A stretch of DNA of 64,000 nucleotides, from assembly GCF_000190535.1 (NCBI RefSeq), contig NC_015160.1, positions 3,658,001-3,722,000 on the forward strand, given 5' to 3'. The stretch's first letter is position 1. The number at the start of each line of letters is the position of its first letter. The position numbers were made by a program, and so were the translations under genes. A model generated the notes under the pieces. It was not told the DNA's origin and did not search any database. It saw only the letters and a list, made by a program, of their open reading frames with translations. Positions 46,401 through 54,618 of this stretch are shown here, in pieces. This DNA comes from Odoribacter splanchnicus DSM 20712. Lineage in GTDB: Bacteria; Bacteroidota; Bacteroidia; Bacteroidales; Marinifilaceae.

Positions 46401-47030
46401 CATGAAATTAAAAATCCGCTGACTCCGATGAAGTTGAATATCCAGTTTATGCTGCGTTCTTTGCAGATGGAAGATACGGAGAAATTTAAGGAACGTTTCA
46501 GAGCCGTTTCCGGCATGTTGATCGAGCAAATCGATAATATGGCTGCCATTGCTTCTGCTTTCTCTGATTTTGCCAAGATGTCCGAGGCACATAATGAGAC
46601 TTTCGAAGTAGATGAGTTAGTACGCAACTGCTCGTTACTTTTCAAAAATAATACAGAAGAATTGGAATGTGATGTGGAGGAAGGGATCCGGATATTGGCC
46701 GACAGGGAACAGATGAGGCGGGTGTTGATCAATCTGTTGAAAAACGCAGAACAGAGTATCCCCGAAGGCCGGCAGGGAGTTATCAGGATCACAGTCCGTA
46801 AAAAAGAGGGGAAAGTGGAAATCCGTATCCGCGATAATGGGCAAGGTATACCGGAAAATCTTCGGGAGAAAATCTTTCAGCCGAATTTTACCACTAAATC
46901 CAGTGGCATGGGATTGGGGTTGGCTATCTGTAAACGGATTATCGAAAGTATGGGCGGGGAGATCGGTTTTGTGAGCGAAGTAGGGGTCGGTACGGAATTT
47001 TTCATTATATTGGATATTGTAAGAGCATAA
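43437..47030 (+). CDS. Large NtrY-like membrane sensor histidine kinase
   Basis: A 1197-residue sensor. It begins with a membrane helix (about 7-26), then an outer domain, then a bundle of membrane helices (about 195-450), a second outer domain (about 465-700), another helix, a further outer part, a helix (about 885-910), a HAMP domain with TRPLQMLNDKLKKM, then HisKA with H989 (REMARQIAHEIKNPLTP) and the ATPase (N box MRRVLINLLKNAEQS; G boxes IRDNGQGIPENL and SSGMGLGLAICKRI). The layout is that of NtrY-type kinases. No response regulator is adjacent; the next gene is a small membrane-anchored HTH protein. The stimulus is unknown. Confidence 0.85.
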   Translation: MKRKAFIVLFGAVLLLMATALTEYLFYRQDENTWVERFESRLHEQERKADHLLATFRDSVDIDSEEWEEDLIFVGIREGRVFFWTNEIIGDRHLSELLTSGRNFTKIGNTYYEIRRKRYKDIDYYALLRIKDDYPYTGKYIKNNFGKFLNISEENIGQVEISTVTVEQGHLITDKDGMGLFFIVYGDHYKERASNYLLLSFYLLFFLSLFYVYDLVLKHTDCWKRQLLYFAGFILFLAGLRYFMQAFRLPPTIYRLPIFDETFSKKIFITSIGDLLLTTFCIFQVCYITLSNIRINYQDEKLLHYRYLFTGGIIFLIFLYVDFFNFSIDLVVENMDIHLNIAQLVPVGLSSILSFVAIIMGGLVIVITIYGAVSVFWHMMSFITVIKVVTYMCVLLSLVSYMFSLYTNFWDCFFIWIVTVLLAVNRYLLKRDIQRSIYILVIFLLSIYVVMVTKKYESYKEQRQRMNYATELIEERDYNFEKRLVEIDRVIRGSEELKGWIEVGEEQEAEALLSGELLDLRGYNYSCEITFCRAGDSLWLTDTREQWGCREYFEWIIRKNGHRIDDSGFYSIGVFDGYVTYIGRYRFGEVNLYLRFDAVKNDEGIGYPQILSRKSADGKEDGYFYSYAKYSYGELVSSSGNFVYYKKLSAFGKDARNFDLFNKDKYSHMLIPVDNNSTLVISLHENTFALYYMNVLYAFFVCILISSYGLFFNVNRNINFRQGTLRARIKNSIISLIFILFVILTALSIYMNTVSFKGRHNAKAIELLKYVNKELERLPCVDARKCPEVTGRLSDMSELLLIDINIYSRQGKLIATSRPEIFEYGFEGTLVDPEALKQIEKLGVTSYIANGKVGELTYMSAYMPLVLDNGKSYILNIPYFAQNDELNLDIIIMVVITVNIAIVMMVLAFILSGLVAERVTRPLQMLNDKLKKMHVGGKNEKIVYNHADEVGRLVEEYNNMVDKLDESIVQLAKSERESAWREMARQIAHEIKNPLTPMKLNIQFMLRSLQMEDTEKFKERFRAVSGMLIEQIDNMAAIASAFSDFAKMSEAHNETFEVDELVRNCSLLFKNNTEELECDVEEGIRILADREQMRRVLINLLKNAEQSIPEGRQGVIRITVRKKEGKVEIRIRDNGQGIPENLREKIFQPNFTTKSSGMGLGLAICKRIIESMGGEIGFVSEVGVGTEFFIILDIVRA

Positions 47031-47049
47031 TTTCAAATTGGTATCGTCT

Positions 47050-47550
47050 ATGATTTGGGTGTGGATTTTGATTGGATTTGTCGTGGGGGAAGGGAGTATG
47101 GCCGGAGTGTGGTATTGGATGGAGAAAAAACGGAAACGGCAAAAGGAAGTTCAGGATAAAGGCAGGGTAGTGATTCCGCTCCGGGATATGGTACAGTTGG
47201 CTAATATCAATACGGCGATGGATGTCGGTTATCTGATGCTGGAGTATAAAATAAATCTGAAAATTCCTGAGTTTTATGACAAGTATATGAATCTGGTCAA
47301 GAAGCAGAAAGAATTGTATTTTAGGGAACTGATCGAGATTTTTAGTCACAATAAAAAAGAATATGTCCGGGATTTATTGGATAAATACGCCGGATTTTCT
47401 ACTCAGGATGTGTTGTTATTACTGATGTGTGAAATGCAGTTGGATAATAAAACCATGGCCCGGATTATGGGGCTGACTTTGGAAACCCTGAAAAAACGCA
47501 AGACCCGGATGCGGATAAAAATGCGGACGGCCTCTCCTGTCACTTTATAG
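47050..47550 (+). CDS. Membrane-anchored HTH protein following the sensor kinase
   Basis: A 166-residue protein with one N-terminal helix (about 2-23, MIWVWILIGFVVGEG), a basic stretch (KKRKRQKEVQ), a helical middle (FYDKYMNLVKKQKELYFREL), and a C-terminal helix-turn-helix like sigma-70 region 4 or a LuxR-type output: LDNKTMARIMGLTLETLKKR. The ATG at 47050 is preferred to a TTG at 47038. It starts 19 bases after the kinase and ends by overlapping the convergent GT9 gene by 11 bases. It may be a signalling partner of the kinase; this is inference from position. Confidence 0.6.
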   Translation: MIWVWILIGFVVGEGSMAGVWYWMEKKRKRQKEVQDKGRVVIPLRDMVQLANINTAMDVGYLMLEYKINLKIPEFYDKYMNLVKKQKELYFRELIEIFSHNKKEYVRDLLDKYAGFSTQDVLLLLMCEMQLDNKTMARIMGLTLETLKKRKTRMRIKMRTASPVTL

Positions 47551-48544
47551 GCAGGAGTTGCCGGATACGGGTTGCGATGGTTTCCGGGCGGATATCTACC
47601 ATACATTGCTGGTAAACACTTTTTTTACATTTCCCGCTTCCATCTTTCGTACATGGCCGGCACGACAAGGCGGTCTCGAATATCTCGGCGGTCGGACCGG
47701 TGGGAAAACCGAAAGCGGTCGGGCCGATAAGGGCCAGAGTCGGGATTCGGAAGAGATCGGCGGCATGCATGAAACCGGTGTCGGCACTGACGACGATATG
47801 GGAACGGTGAATGAGGTAGCAGGATTCCAATAAGGTTGTTTTACCTGCCAGGTTTTCTACCCGTTCAGGAGCTTCGGTCCTGATTTCTTCGCAGAAGGTA
47901 TCGCCCGGACCCGCTAGGATCAGAAAGTGGTATTCCGATAGTAAGGTGATCAGCTTTTTCCAATGTTCGACCGGCCATCTTTTCTTTATCCAGTTGGCAG
48001 AAGGGACAAGGGTAATCGTATGGGCCTGTATACGGGAATTCAGCTTTTCCGGGAAATTTTCCGGGAAATACCAGTCGTCGTAAGTATCCGGGAAACGGTC
48101 GATCCCCCATTTTAAAAGTGGTTTCCGGTAAGAAACGACACCCCGGAAAGGCCAGGGAAACCGATTGATACCCCAATTGAAAAGTAAAAACCTTTTCCAG
48201 CGTTCTTTGCTACGCAGGGTGAAATGCGGACCTTTGCTCCACCAGGGTAATAATTTTAGTCTTAAGATATTAGACCGGATATTACTATGGGCGTCATAAA
48301 TATAATCGTAATGCTCCTCCCGGAGTTGCCGGGCGATTTTTAACAGGCCTTTAAGGCCGAGTGCTTTATCGAAAGCCCATATTTTACCGATGCGCTTGTC
48401 CATGGCCAGGAAAGAAGACATATCTTTTCGGGCGATCCAATGGATTTCTGCATCGGGAAAATGTTCCCGGATACCGTCGATGATTCCCATACATTGAATG
48501 ATATCGCCTATCGAGCTAAAACGGATGATCAGAAATTTGGGCAT
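47540..48544 (-). CDS. Glycosyltransferase family 9 (heptosyltransferase-like)
   Basis: A 334-residue cytosolic GT-B enzyme. The N-terminal site is FSSIGDIIQCMGIIDGIREH, and the C-terminal sugar-nucleotide site has the family pattern: VPSANWIKKRWPVEHW and VVSADTGFMHAADLFRIPTL followed by GPTAFGFPTGP. Family 9 adds heptose or related sugars to the lipopolysaccharide core. It is 2 bases after the M20 gene on the same strand, and its end overlaps the end of the HTH gene opposite. Confidence 0.9.
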   Translation of the reverse strand: MPKFLIIRFSSIGDIIQCMGIIDGIREHFPDAEIHWIARKDMSSFLAMDKRIGKIWAFDKALGLKGLLKIARQLREEHYDYIYDAHSNIRSNILRLKLLPWWSKGPHFTLRSKERWKRFLLFNWGINRFPWPFRGVVSYRKPLLKWGIDRFPDTYDDWYFPENFPEKLNSRIQAHTITLVPSANWIKKRWPVEHWKKLITLLSEYHFLILAGPGDTFCEEIRTEAPERVENLAGKTTLLESCYLIHRSHIVVSADTGFMHAADLFRIPTLALIGPTAFGFPTGPTAEIFETALSCRPCTKDGSGKCKKSVYQQCMVDIRPETIATRIRQLLPIK

Positions 48545-48546
48545 AG

Positions 48547-49698
48547 TTAATCGTTATTAAGAATGAGCGAACATAAAGTACGGATGCCGGTTTCCAGTGC
48601 AGTTAAGTCCGGGAAGAATTCGGGTGTATGCAGTTTCCCCGCCGGGTGGGTAGTCGAACTTACGCCCAAGCGGATGAATGTTGCAGGGAGGAGCTGACTG
48701 TAACGGGCGAAATCTTCCGTGGTCATGCGCCGGCCCAACCGGATTACCTGCTTTTCTCCGAATTCTGTTTTTAATATGCCGATCGCTTGCTCTGCTTTTT
48801 CCGGTTGGTTATAGAGGCAGGGATAGCCATCGGTTATTTCTATCGCCGGTTGGGCTCCCATACTTTCGGCAATAGCTGTGGTTATCCGGCGGATACGGGT
48901 TTTAGCCTCCTGGCGCCAGGTTTCGTCGAAAGTGCGGAAAGTCCCTTCTAGCCGGACTTCTTTGGGGATGATGTTCATCATGCTGTGGCATCTGAAATGA
49001 CCGAAAGTCAGGACGGTAGGAATGAAGGGAGAGGCGTTCCGGCTGGTAATCTGCTGCAGAGCCACGACGATATGGGAAGCGATCAGGATCAGGTCTGCCG
49101 ATTGGTCGGGTAAGGCGGCATGTCCTCCCGGGCCGTGCAGGGTGATGGATATCTCGTCTCCCGAGGCCATATATTGACCCGGACAGATGCCGAGCTGGCC
49201 GACCGGAAGGTCCGGTTCTGCATGTAAAGCGATGATCCACTCCGGAAGATGGGTTTGGAAAAAAACATTTCCGATGATATCCCGGGCTCCGCCGGGCAAA
49301 ACCTCTTCTCCGTGTTGGAAGATGAACATCAGGTTAAAGGGCAGTGACCGGGTGGCCAGTATTTCTGCCGTTCCCAATAAGACGGCCGTGTGCAGATCGT
49401 GCCCACAGGCATGCATAATGCCCGGGTTACGGGAAATAAGAGGATGATCTTCCTTTTCGGAGATCGGCAGGGCGTCGAAGTCTGCCCGTAAGGCAATTGT
49501 CCGGGAAGTGTCTCTACCGGGCAGAAAACCGATGATCCCTGTCGGGCCTGCGTTGGTATACTGAATTTGCAGGCAGTCAAGAGTACGGCGGATATAGGCT
49601 GCGGTCTGTTCTTCTGCAAAGCTTAGTTCCGGATGTTCGTGCAAATAGGTATAATGCATTCGGGCATTCGTGAGCAGCTCAGGGGGTATATTTATCAT
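48547..49698 (-). CDS. M20-family amidohydrolase (IAA-amino-acid hydrolase type)
   Basis: A 383-residue cytosolic metallopeptidase of the M20D group that removes acyl groups from amino acids. Metal ligands: GIMHACGHDLHTAVLLG (about 90-106), HGEEVLPGGARDIIG (about 129-143), ALHAEPDLPVGQLGI (about 157-171), and the late His in LHTPEFFPDL (about 355-364). The oligomerisation lid is normal in size. It heads a two-gene unit with the GT9 gene 2 bases downstream. Substrate unknown. Confidence 0.92.
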   Translation of the reverse strand: MINIPPELLTNARMHYTYLHEHPELSFAEEQTAAYIRRTLDCLQIQYTNAGPTGIIGFLPGRDTSRTIALRADFDALPISEKEDHPLISRNPGIMHACGHDLHTAVLLGTAEILATRSLPFNLMFIFQHGEEVLPGGARDIIGNVFFQTHLPEWIIALHAEPDLPVGQLGICPGQYMASGDEISITLHGPGGHAALPDQSADLILIASHIVVALQQITSRNASPFIPTVLTFGHFRCHSMMNIIPKEVRLEGTFRTFDETWRQEAKTRIRRITTAIAESMGAQPAIEITDGYPCLYNQPEKAEQAIGILKTEFGEKQVIRLGRRMTTEDFARYSQLLPATFIRLGVSSTTHPAGKLHTPEFFPDLTALETGIRTLCSLILNND

Positions 49699-49889
49699 AA
49701 AGCTTTATTTACAATTCAAACTATATTTTCAGGTGGTTTTGAGCTAACGAAGTTAAAATTTATTCTTGAATCATCGAAATCCTCGGTAAAAAGAATTATT
49801 TTCGTATTCCGAATTCATAAAAGAAAAGAGAATTTGATGTATGTATATTTTTGAGTGAGTGTATGTTGTTTTATGCTAATTTTTGTGAT

Positions 49890-50939
49890 ATGAAAGTGCT
49901 TTTATCGATTGTTTTTCTGTTTGCCTCTTTGGCAACTTTTTCGCAAGCAGTGATCAACTTCAGTAACCGGGCACATGATTTCGGGACGATTAAGGAAGTG
50001 AATGGAGCTGTTTCTTATGATTTTGAGTTTGTGAATGCCGGGACTGCTCCGATATTGATCAAAAATGTAGAATCTTCGTGTGGCTGTACTTCTCCGCAGT
50101 GGAGTAGACAACCGGTTTTACCCGGACAGAAAGGGTTTGTGAAGGCTACTTTCGATCCGAAAGACCGGCCGGGATTTTTCGATAAGACAATAACGGTATA
50201 TTCGAATGCTAAACCGACCGTAGTGGAACTGAAGATTAAAGGTACAGTCGAGGGGAAAGCCCGGACAGTGCTCGATGATTATCCTTATGAGCTGGCTTCC
50301 GGTTTACGTTTGCCTTTGGAGCATATCTCTTTGATGAAAGTGCACAAAGGAGAGGTGAAAAGTATGTCTGTGGGAGTTTTCAACAATGCCGGTAAATCAG
50401 TTGCCGTTTCTTTTACGGACTTACCGGCTTATATTAAAATGGCTATCGAGCCTCAGCCTATTCCCGATAAAGGGAAAGCGACGATCAAGGCGGCCTATAA
50501 TACGGCGATGAACGGTGAATATGGATTGAATAAAGAGCAGGTGACGATGGTGGTCGAGGGGAAAAAATACACCTTGCCGGTTTCGGTCTTCATCGAAGAA
50601 GACTTTACAAATATCGATCCGGCGACAGCCCCTCGGATTGAAGCGGACAAACGATATCATAACTTCGGGCATACTCCTGCCGCTCAAGTGGTTTCCTGTA
50701 CTTATCAGATAAAAAATACCGGCCAAACTCCTTTGACGATTCATCGTATATATTCCAACGATGAGCGGGTAACTGTCGAAATGACCCGGAAGGAACTGAA
50801 ACCGGGAGAAGCGGCTGCTTTGAAGGTGAATACGAAATCAGGAGCCGATGCCGGGAAGGTGACTTGTTTAATCAGTGTGATTAGTAATGCACCTGCCAAT
50901 CCTGAGTTGACTTTACGTTTTTACGGAAATATCGATTGA
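49890..50939 (+). CDS. DUF1573 protein with tandem Ig-like domains
   Basis: A 349-residue secreted protein (start set at the ATG of MKVLLSIVFLFASLATFSQA; upstream ATG at 49851 would precede a non-signal peptide). It has a signal peptide of about 19 residues, a DUF1573 domain at about 20-125 with its conserved ILIKNVESSCGCTSPQWS, a middle beta domain, and a second DUF1573/ASH-type domain at about 245-349. Such proteins are probably scaffolds of the cell surface; no enzyme activity is evident. A -7 box TATTTTTG at 49846-49853 lies 36 bases upstream. pssA follows after 19 bases. Confidence 0.85.
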   Translation: MKVLLSIVFLFASLATFSQAVINFSNRAHDFGTIKEVNGAVSYDFEFVNAGTAPILIKNVESSCGCTSPQWSRQPVLPGQKGFVKATFDPKDRPGFFDKTITVYSNAKPTVVELKIKGTVEGKARTVLDDYPYELASGLRLPLEHISLMKVHKGEVKSMSVGVFNNAGKSVAVSFTDLPAYIKMAIEPQPIPDKGKATIKAAYNTAMNGEYGLNKEQVTMVVEGKKYTLPVSVFIEEDFTNIDPATAPRIEADKRYHNFGHTPAAQVVSCTYQIKNTGQTPLTIHRIYSNDERVTVEMTRKELKPGEAAALKVNTKSGADAGKVTCLISVISNAPANPELTLRFYGNID

Positions 50940-50958
50940 AATTATTAATATATTAGTT

Positions 50959-51699
50959 ATGAGAAAACAAATCCCCAACCTGATCACTTGTATGAATGTT
51001 ATTTCCGGTACGCTGGCTATCTTTCTGGCTATGTACGGACTGTTGACCGCTGCTGCTATCCTGATCCTGGTGGGGATGGTTTTCGATTTTTTCGACGGGA
51101 TGACCGCCCGTCTGTTGCATGTCAAGTCGGAGATAGGGAAAGAACTCGATTCGCTGGCCGATATGGTCAGTTTCGGGGTTGCTCCTGCTATTCTGGCGTA
51201 TTTTCTGATCGTTAGAGAATTACCGGGAGGTGATTTCCTGCATTTTGCCACCTGGACGCTGGGGCAGCAGATTACAGCTGTCATGCCGGTCGTGATCGCT
51301 CCTTTCTCGGCTTACCGCTTGGCTAAATTTAATCTCGATGTACGTCAGGCCACTTCGTTTATCGGTATGCCTACGCCTGCTAATGCATTGTTTTGGGTAT
51401 GCCTGGTTTTCGGAAGTTATTATACTCCGGAACTCTATATGACCTTGTTCGGAAAGCCGGGGGTATTGGCAAGCAGTGCCCTTATCCTGTCTATTCTTTT
51501 GATCAGTGAATTACCGATGTTTTCGTTGAAGATTTCGGGATTCGGCTGGCGGGAGAATAAGATTCGTTATTGCTATTTTATATGTTTGATTATATCGGCA
51601 GGTATTTGGGGAAAGGGGATTCTCATTTTTATCATCCCCCTATATATCCTTTTTTCTGTCGTAGAGGCTTTGATAAAAATTACCACTTCAAATCGTTGA
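50959..51699 (+). CDS. pssA: CDP-diacylglycerol-serine O-phosphatidyltransferase
   Basis: A 246-residue membrane enzyme that makes phosphatidylserine, the precursor of phosphatidylethanolamine. The CDP-alcohol phosphotransferase motif D46-G47-x2-A50-R51-x8-G60-x3-D64-x3-D68 is complete (FDFFDGMTARLL through DSLADMVSFG). About six membrane helices. It is 19 bases after the DUF1573 gene. Its 3' end overlaps the 3' end of the convergent HU-CCDC81 gene by 20 bases. Confidence 0.95.
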   Translation: MRKQIPNLITCMNVISGTLAIFLAMYGLLTAAAILILVGMVFDFFDGMTARLLHVKSEIGKELDSLADMVSFGVAPAILAYFLIVRELPGGDFLHFATWTLGQQITAVMPVVIAPFSAYRLAKFNLDVRQATSFIGMPTPANALFWVCLVFGSYYTPELYMTLFGKPGVLASSALILSILLISELPMFSLKISGFGWRENKIRYCYFICLIISAGIWGKGILIFIIPLYILFSVVEALIKITTSNR

Positions 51700-52435
51700 C
51701 CGGATCGTAGTCGACGTAGTCTTGCGAAGGGGAAATTACTTTGTTACAAGTGATTTTTCCGGATGCAGATGACTGAATAGCAGGAATGACCGGTTGTACG
51801 CCGGAACTATTCACATCCCGGTTCGGATCGGAAGCCGTGTGGAAGAAATCCAGTTGGGTAATGATGACGATACCTGCGATAGCTGTCGCTCCTAGAGCAT
51901 ATTTCAAAAGACGGTGCAGAATATTACCGGAAGATTCTAAATTGATATATTTGGGAATATCCGGGGTTTGGGTTGACCTGCTGGTACCCGATACGGCGGG
52001 TTTTATTTTATCGGATAAACCGACCTTCGCCACTGGAAGTGGCTCCATTCCTAAGGTTTCTGCAAAAAAATTATGTTTTCCGGGTTCGAAAATGATATTA
52101 AAACGGCGGTCTGTAAAAAATACACCGATGTCTCCGAAAGCGATCCGTTGTCGTTGGTTTAGCCGAATTTTCAGGTCTTCGCAGAAAAGCATCAGCTGGG
52201 AAGTGGCCTTCTCATAGCTGATATTTTCTTTGCCGGCAATCCAACTGACCAACAATCCGTCATTGTGGGTCAGGTTACGGTTGAATAAAATATCCTTAGA
52301 GGGTGGGCAAATCAAACCACTCTCGTCGTCGATATAAGCACTTTTATAGTTGCAGATAAATCCCCCGAAGTCCGGAATGATTACGCAATCGTGTAAAAAT
52401 AGCAAATCGGATATGTATTCAATAAATTTATGCAT
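51680..52435 (-). CDS. HU-CCDC81 domain protein with a C-terminal membrane helix
   Basis: A 251-residue protein. The two N-terminal HU-like domains (about 1-60 and 60-120) are of the bacterial CCDC81 type: FIEYISDLLFLHDCVIIPDF and GGFICNYKSAYID, then VSWIAGKENISYEKATSQLM. After a low-complexity linker comes a membrane helix (about 188-206, LGATAIAGIVIITQL) and a short tail. In related proteins a SPOR domain follows; here the tail ends after 45 residues, so it lacks SPOR. The promoter lies so close that the mRNA seems leaderless. Confidence 0.8.
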   Translation of the reverse strand: MHKFIEYISDLLFLHDCVIIPDFGGFICNYKSAYIDDESGLICPPSKDILFNRNLTHNDGLLVSWIAGKENISYEKATSQLMLFCEDLKIRLNQRQRIAFGDIGVFFTDRRFNIIFEPGKHNFFAETLGMEPLPVAKVGLSDKIKPAVSGTSRSTQTPDIPKYINLESSGNILHRLLKYALGATAIAGIVIITQLDFFHTASDPNRDVNSSGVQPVIPAIQSSASGKITCNKVISPSQDYVDYDPVNDLKW

Positions 52436-52439
52436 AGTA

Positions 52440-52470
52440 CAAAAGTAAGAAAAAAACGGATATCCGCCAA
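52440..52470 (-). promoter_or_regulatory. Promoter of the HU-CCDC81 gene, implying a leaderless mRNA
   Basis: On the minus strand TTG (52470-52468) and TACTTTTG (52447-52440) are 20 bases apart, an excellent fit. The ATG at 52435 begins 4 bases after the -7 box, so transcription, which starts about 5-9 bases after the box, would begin at or within the start codon. Confidence 0.7.
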
Positions 52471-52572
52471 TAACCCGAAAAAATTAATTTCACCCTGTTG
52501 AAGCGACCAATTTTAATATTTTATTACTTACTTTGCATGAAATACAGAATAAAACAATAAATTTTTAGCCTT

Positions 52573-53592
52573 ATGAAGATTTTTGTAACAGGGGGGACCG
52601 GCTATATCGGTTCGCATACCGTGGTGGAGTTGCAACAGAATGGATATGATGTCGTTATTGTGGATAATTTGTGTAATTCCAATATCGGCGTATTAGACGG
52701 AATTGAAAAGATTACAGGCATCCGGCCTGAGTTTGAACAGATCGATCTGACAGAAGGAGAACAGGTGCGCGATTTCTTTCGCCGGCATCAGGATATAAAA
52801 GCGGTTATCCATTTTGCCGCTTTGAAGGCTGTGGGCGAATCGGTGCAGAAACCTTTGGAATATTACCGGAATAACCTGAATTCATTAATGAACGTCATTG
52901 CCGGAATGCGTGAGTTCGGAGTAAAGAATCTCGTCTTCTCCTCTTCCTGTACGGTGTATGGACAAGCCGATGTTTTGCCGGTTACCGAACAAACACCCCG
53001 TAAACAAGCCGAATCTCCTTATGGAAATACAAAAGCGATGTGTGAAGATATTATGCGGGACTTTGCGAAAGTAGAGTCTGGCATGAACTTATTGGCACTG
53101 CGTTATTTCAATCCGATCGGTGCTCATCCTTCTGCTCTGATCGGGGAATTGCCTAACGGTGTACCGAATAACCTGATTCCTTTCCTGACCCAGACGGTGG
53201 CAGGTATCCGTCCGCAATTGAGTGTCTTCGGGGATGATTACAATACGCCCGACGGTTCTCCGATCCGGGATTATATCGATGTGGTCGATTTGGCGAAAGC
53301 TCACGTTGTGGCTATCCGGCGTTTACTCGACGGAAAAAATAAAGCCAATTACGAATATTTCAATATCGGAACAGGAAACGGGCTTTCGGTATTGGGTTTG
53401 ATCAAAGCTTTTGAAAAAGCTACCGGCGAAAAAGTAAACTACAAAATCGTAGGACGACGGGCCGGAGATATCGAGAAAGTATGGGCAGATACTACCCTGG
53501 CTAATCAGGAATTGGGATGGAAAGCCGAAGTTCCTATCGAAGAAACCCTGGCCAATGCCTGGAAATGGCAACAAGCGTTGATGAAGAAATAA
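52573..53592 (+). CDS. galE: UDP-glucose 4-epimerase
   Basis: A 339-residue extended short-chain dehydrogenase that interconverts UDP-glucose and UDP-galactose with bound NAD. The NAD loop TGGTGYIGSH begins at residue 6, the catalytic set is S-S-S-C-T-V-Y (FSSSCTVYG) and the Y-x3-K pair in SPYGNTK, and the sugar site follows (NLIPFLTQTVAG, LSVFGDDYNTPDGSP). Length is standard (338-341). It links galactose use (for example from the beta-galactosidase) and surface glycans. Single gene; the divergent HU gene shares the upstream region. Confidence 0.95.
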   Translation: MKIFVTGGTGYIGSHTVVELQQNGYDVVIVDNLCNSNIGVLDGIEKITGIRPEFEQIDLTEGEQVRDFFRRHQDIKAVIHFAALKAVGESVQKPLEYYRNNLNSLMNVIAGMREFGVKNLVFSSSCTVYGQADVLPVTEQTPRKQAESPYGNTKAMCEDIMRDFAKVESGMNLLALRYFNPIGAHPSALIGELPNGVPNNLIPFLTQTVAGIRPQLSVFGDDYNTPDGSPIRDYIDVVDLAKAHVVAIRRLLDGKNKANYEYFNIGTGNGLSVLGLIKAFEKATGEKVNYKIVGRRAGDIEKVWADTTLANQELGWKAEVPIEETLANAWKWQQALMKK

Positions 53593-53646
53593 AAAGAAGG
53601 TAAAAATGGGGAAACGATCGTTTCCCTATTTTTATAACTGATAAAA

Positions 53647-54468
53647 TTATTTTTTTGCCGGACTTTCCAGAATCTGATCGAAGAAGGTGGCGTAATTTTC
53701 GATGTATTCTTCCGGAGTGGTGTATTCTGTCACCGGTTTGCCGCTTTGTGTCGCATAAGCCTTTAGTTCCGGGTCGACATTAGAGCTATTGAAAATAATC
53801 CCATCCGAATAATCGAAAGCCAGTTTATTGACGTTCGTATGGGTCGGTTCGCTCAGGATACGTACGTCTTCCGAAGTAATATTTTCACTCAATACTTTCT
53901 TTTGAAAATCCTGGTCTAAGGTGCCACCGAACTGGTCATTATAGGTAGAATATACTACTTTAGAATGAGCGAATATCGGATCTTCGTTGTATTCCTTTTT
54001 CAGATACAGAGGCACTAAAGCGGTGAACCAGCCCTGGCAATAGATCAGGTCCGGAGCCCATCTTAATTTTTTTACCGTTTCGAATACTCCTCTGGTAAAA
54101 AAGATCGCCCGTTCGTCATTGTCCGGGAAGAAAGACCCTTTTTCATCGGTAATCACATGTTTCCGTTGAAAATAGTCTTCATTGTCGATAAAATATACCT
54201 GCATCCGGGCAGATTGGATAGAGGCTACCTTGATAATCAACGGGTGGTCTGTGTCATTGATGATCAAATTCATTCCCGACAGGCGAATCACTTCGTGAAG
54301 CTGGTTACGTCTTTCGTTAATACATCCATAACGCGGCATGAATGTCCTGATTTCTTTGCCTTTTTCCTGAATCCCCTGAGGTAAGTAACGGCCGATATGG
54401 GCCATTTCCGATTCAGGTAAATAAGGCATGATCTCTTGAGATATAAAAAGAATCTTTTTCTTCGCCAT
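53647..54468 (-). CDS. Stand-alone N-terminal half of a GT5 glycogen synthase
   Basis: A 273-residue protein matching only the first Rossmann half of family 5 glycogen/starch synthases (KKKILFISQEIMPYLPESEM, then RWAPDLIYCQGWFTALVPLY). The second GT-B domain is absent (full enzymes have about 480 residues). The ADP-glucose binding K-x-G-G-L near residue 15-20 is replaced by SEMAHIG. A short protein with the same features is widespread in Bacteroidales, so it is not a local truncation; it may be a regulator or a scaffold, and it should not make glycogen. It has its own promoter. Confidence 0.8.
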   Translation of the reverse strand: MAKKKILFISQEIMPYLPESEMAHIGRYLPQGIQEKGKEIRTFMPRYGCINERRNQLHEVIRLSGMNLIINDTDHPLIIKVASIQSARMQVYFIDNEDYFQRKHVITDEKGSFFPDNDERAIFFTRGVFETVKKLRWAPDLIYCQGWFTALVPLYLKKEYNEDPIFAHSKVVYSTYNDQFGGTLDQDFQKKVLSENITSEDVRILSEPTHTNVNKLAFDYSDGIIFNSSNVDPELKAYATQSGKPVTEYTTPEEYIENYATFFDQILESPAKK

Positions 54469-54492
54469 AACTACTTTTTCCCAAAAACCTTA

Positions 54493-54523
54493 CAAAGGTA
54501 GTCATTTTTGTTCACAAATCAAA
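54493..54523 (-). promoter_or_regulatory. Promoter of the GT5-half gene (TTTG-N19-TACCTTTG)
   Basis: On the minus strand TTTG (54523-54520) and TACCTTTG (54500-54493) are 19 bases apart, with a 24-base leader to the ATG at 54468. Confidence 0.75.
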
Positions 54524-54618
54524 AAGCGTTTGGCTAAATTTGAATTTGTACTCTTTTGTAAATGAAAGAGAAGACGGTATTGTTTTTTTGTTTATATTTG
54601 GAAAAAGTAAAATAAATC

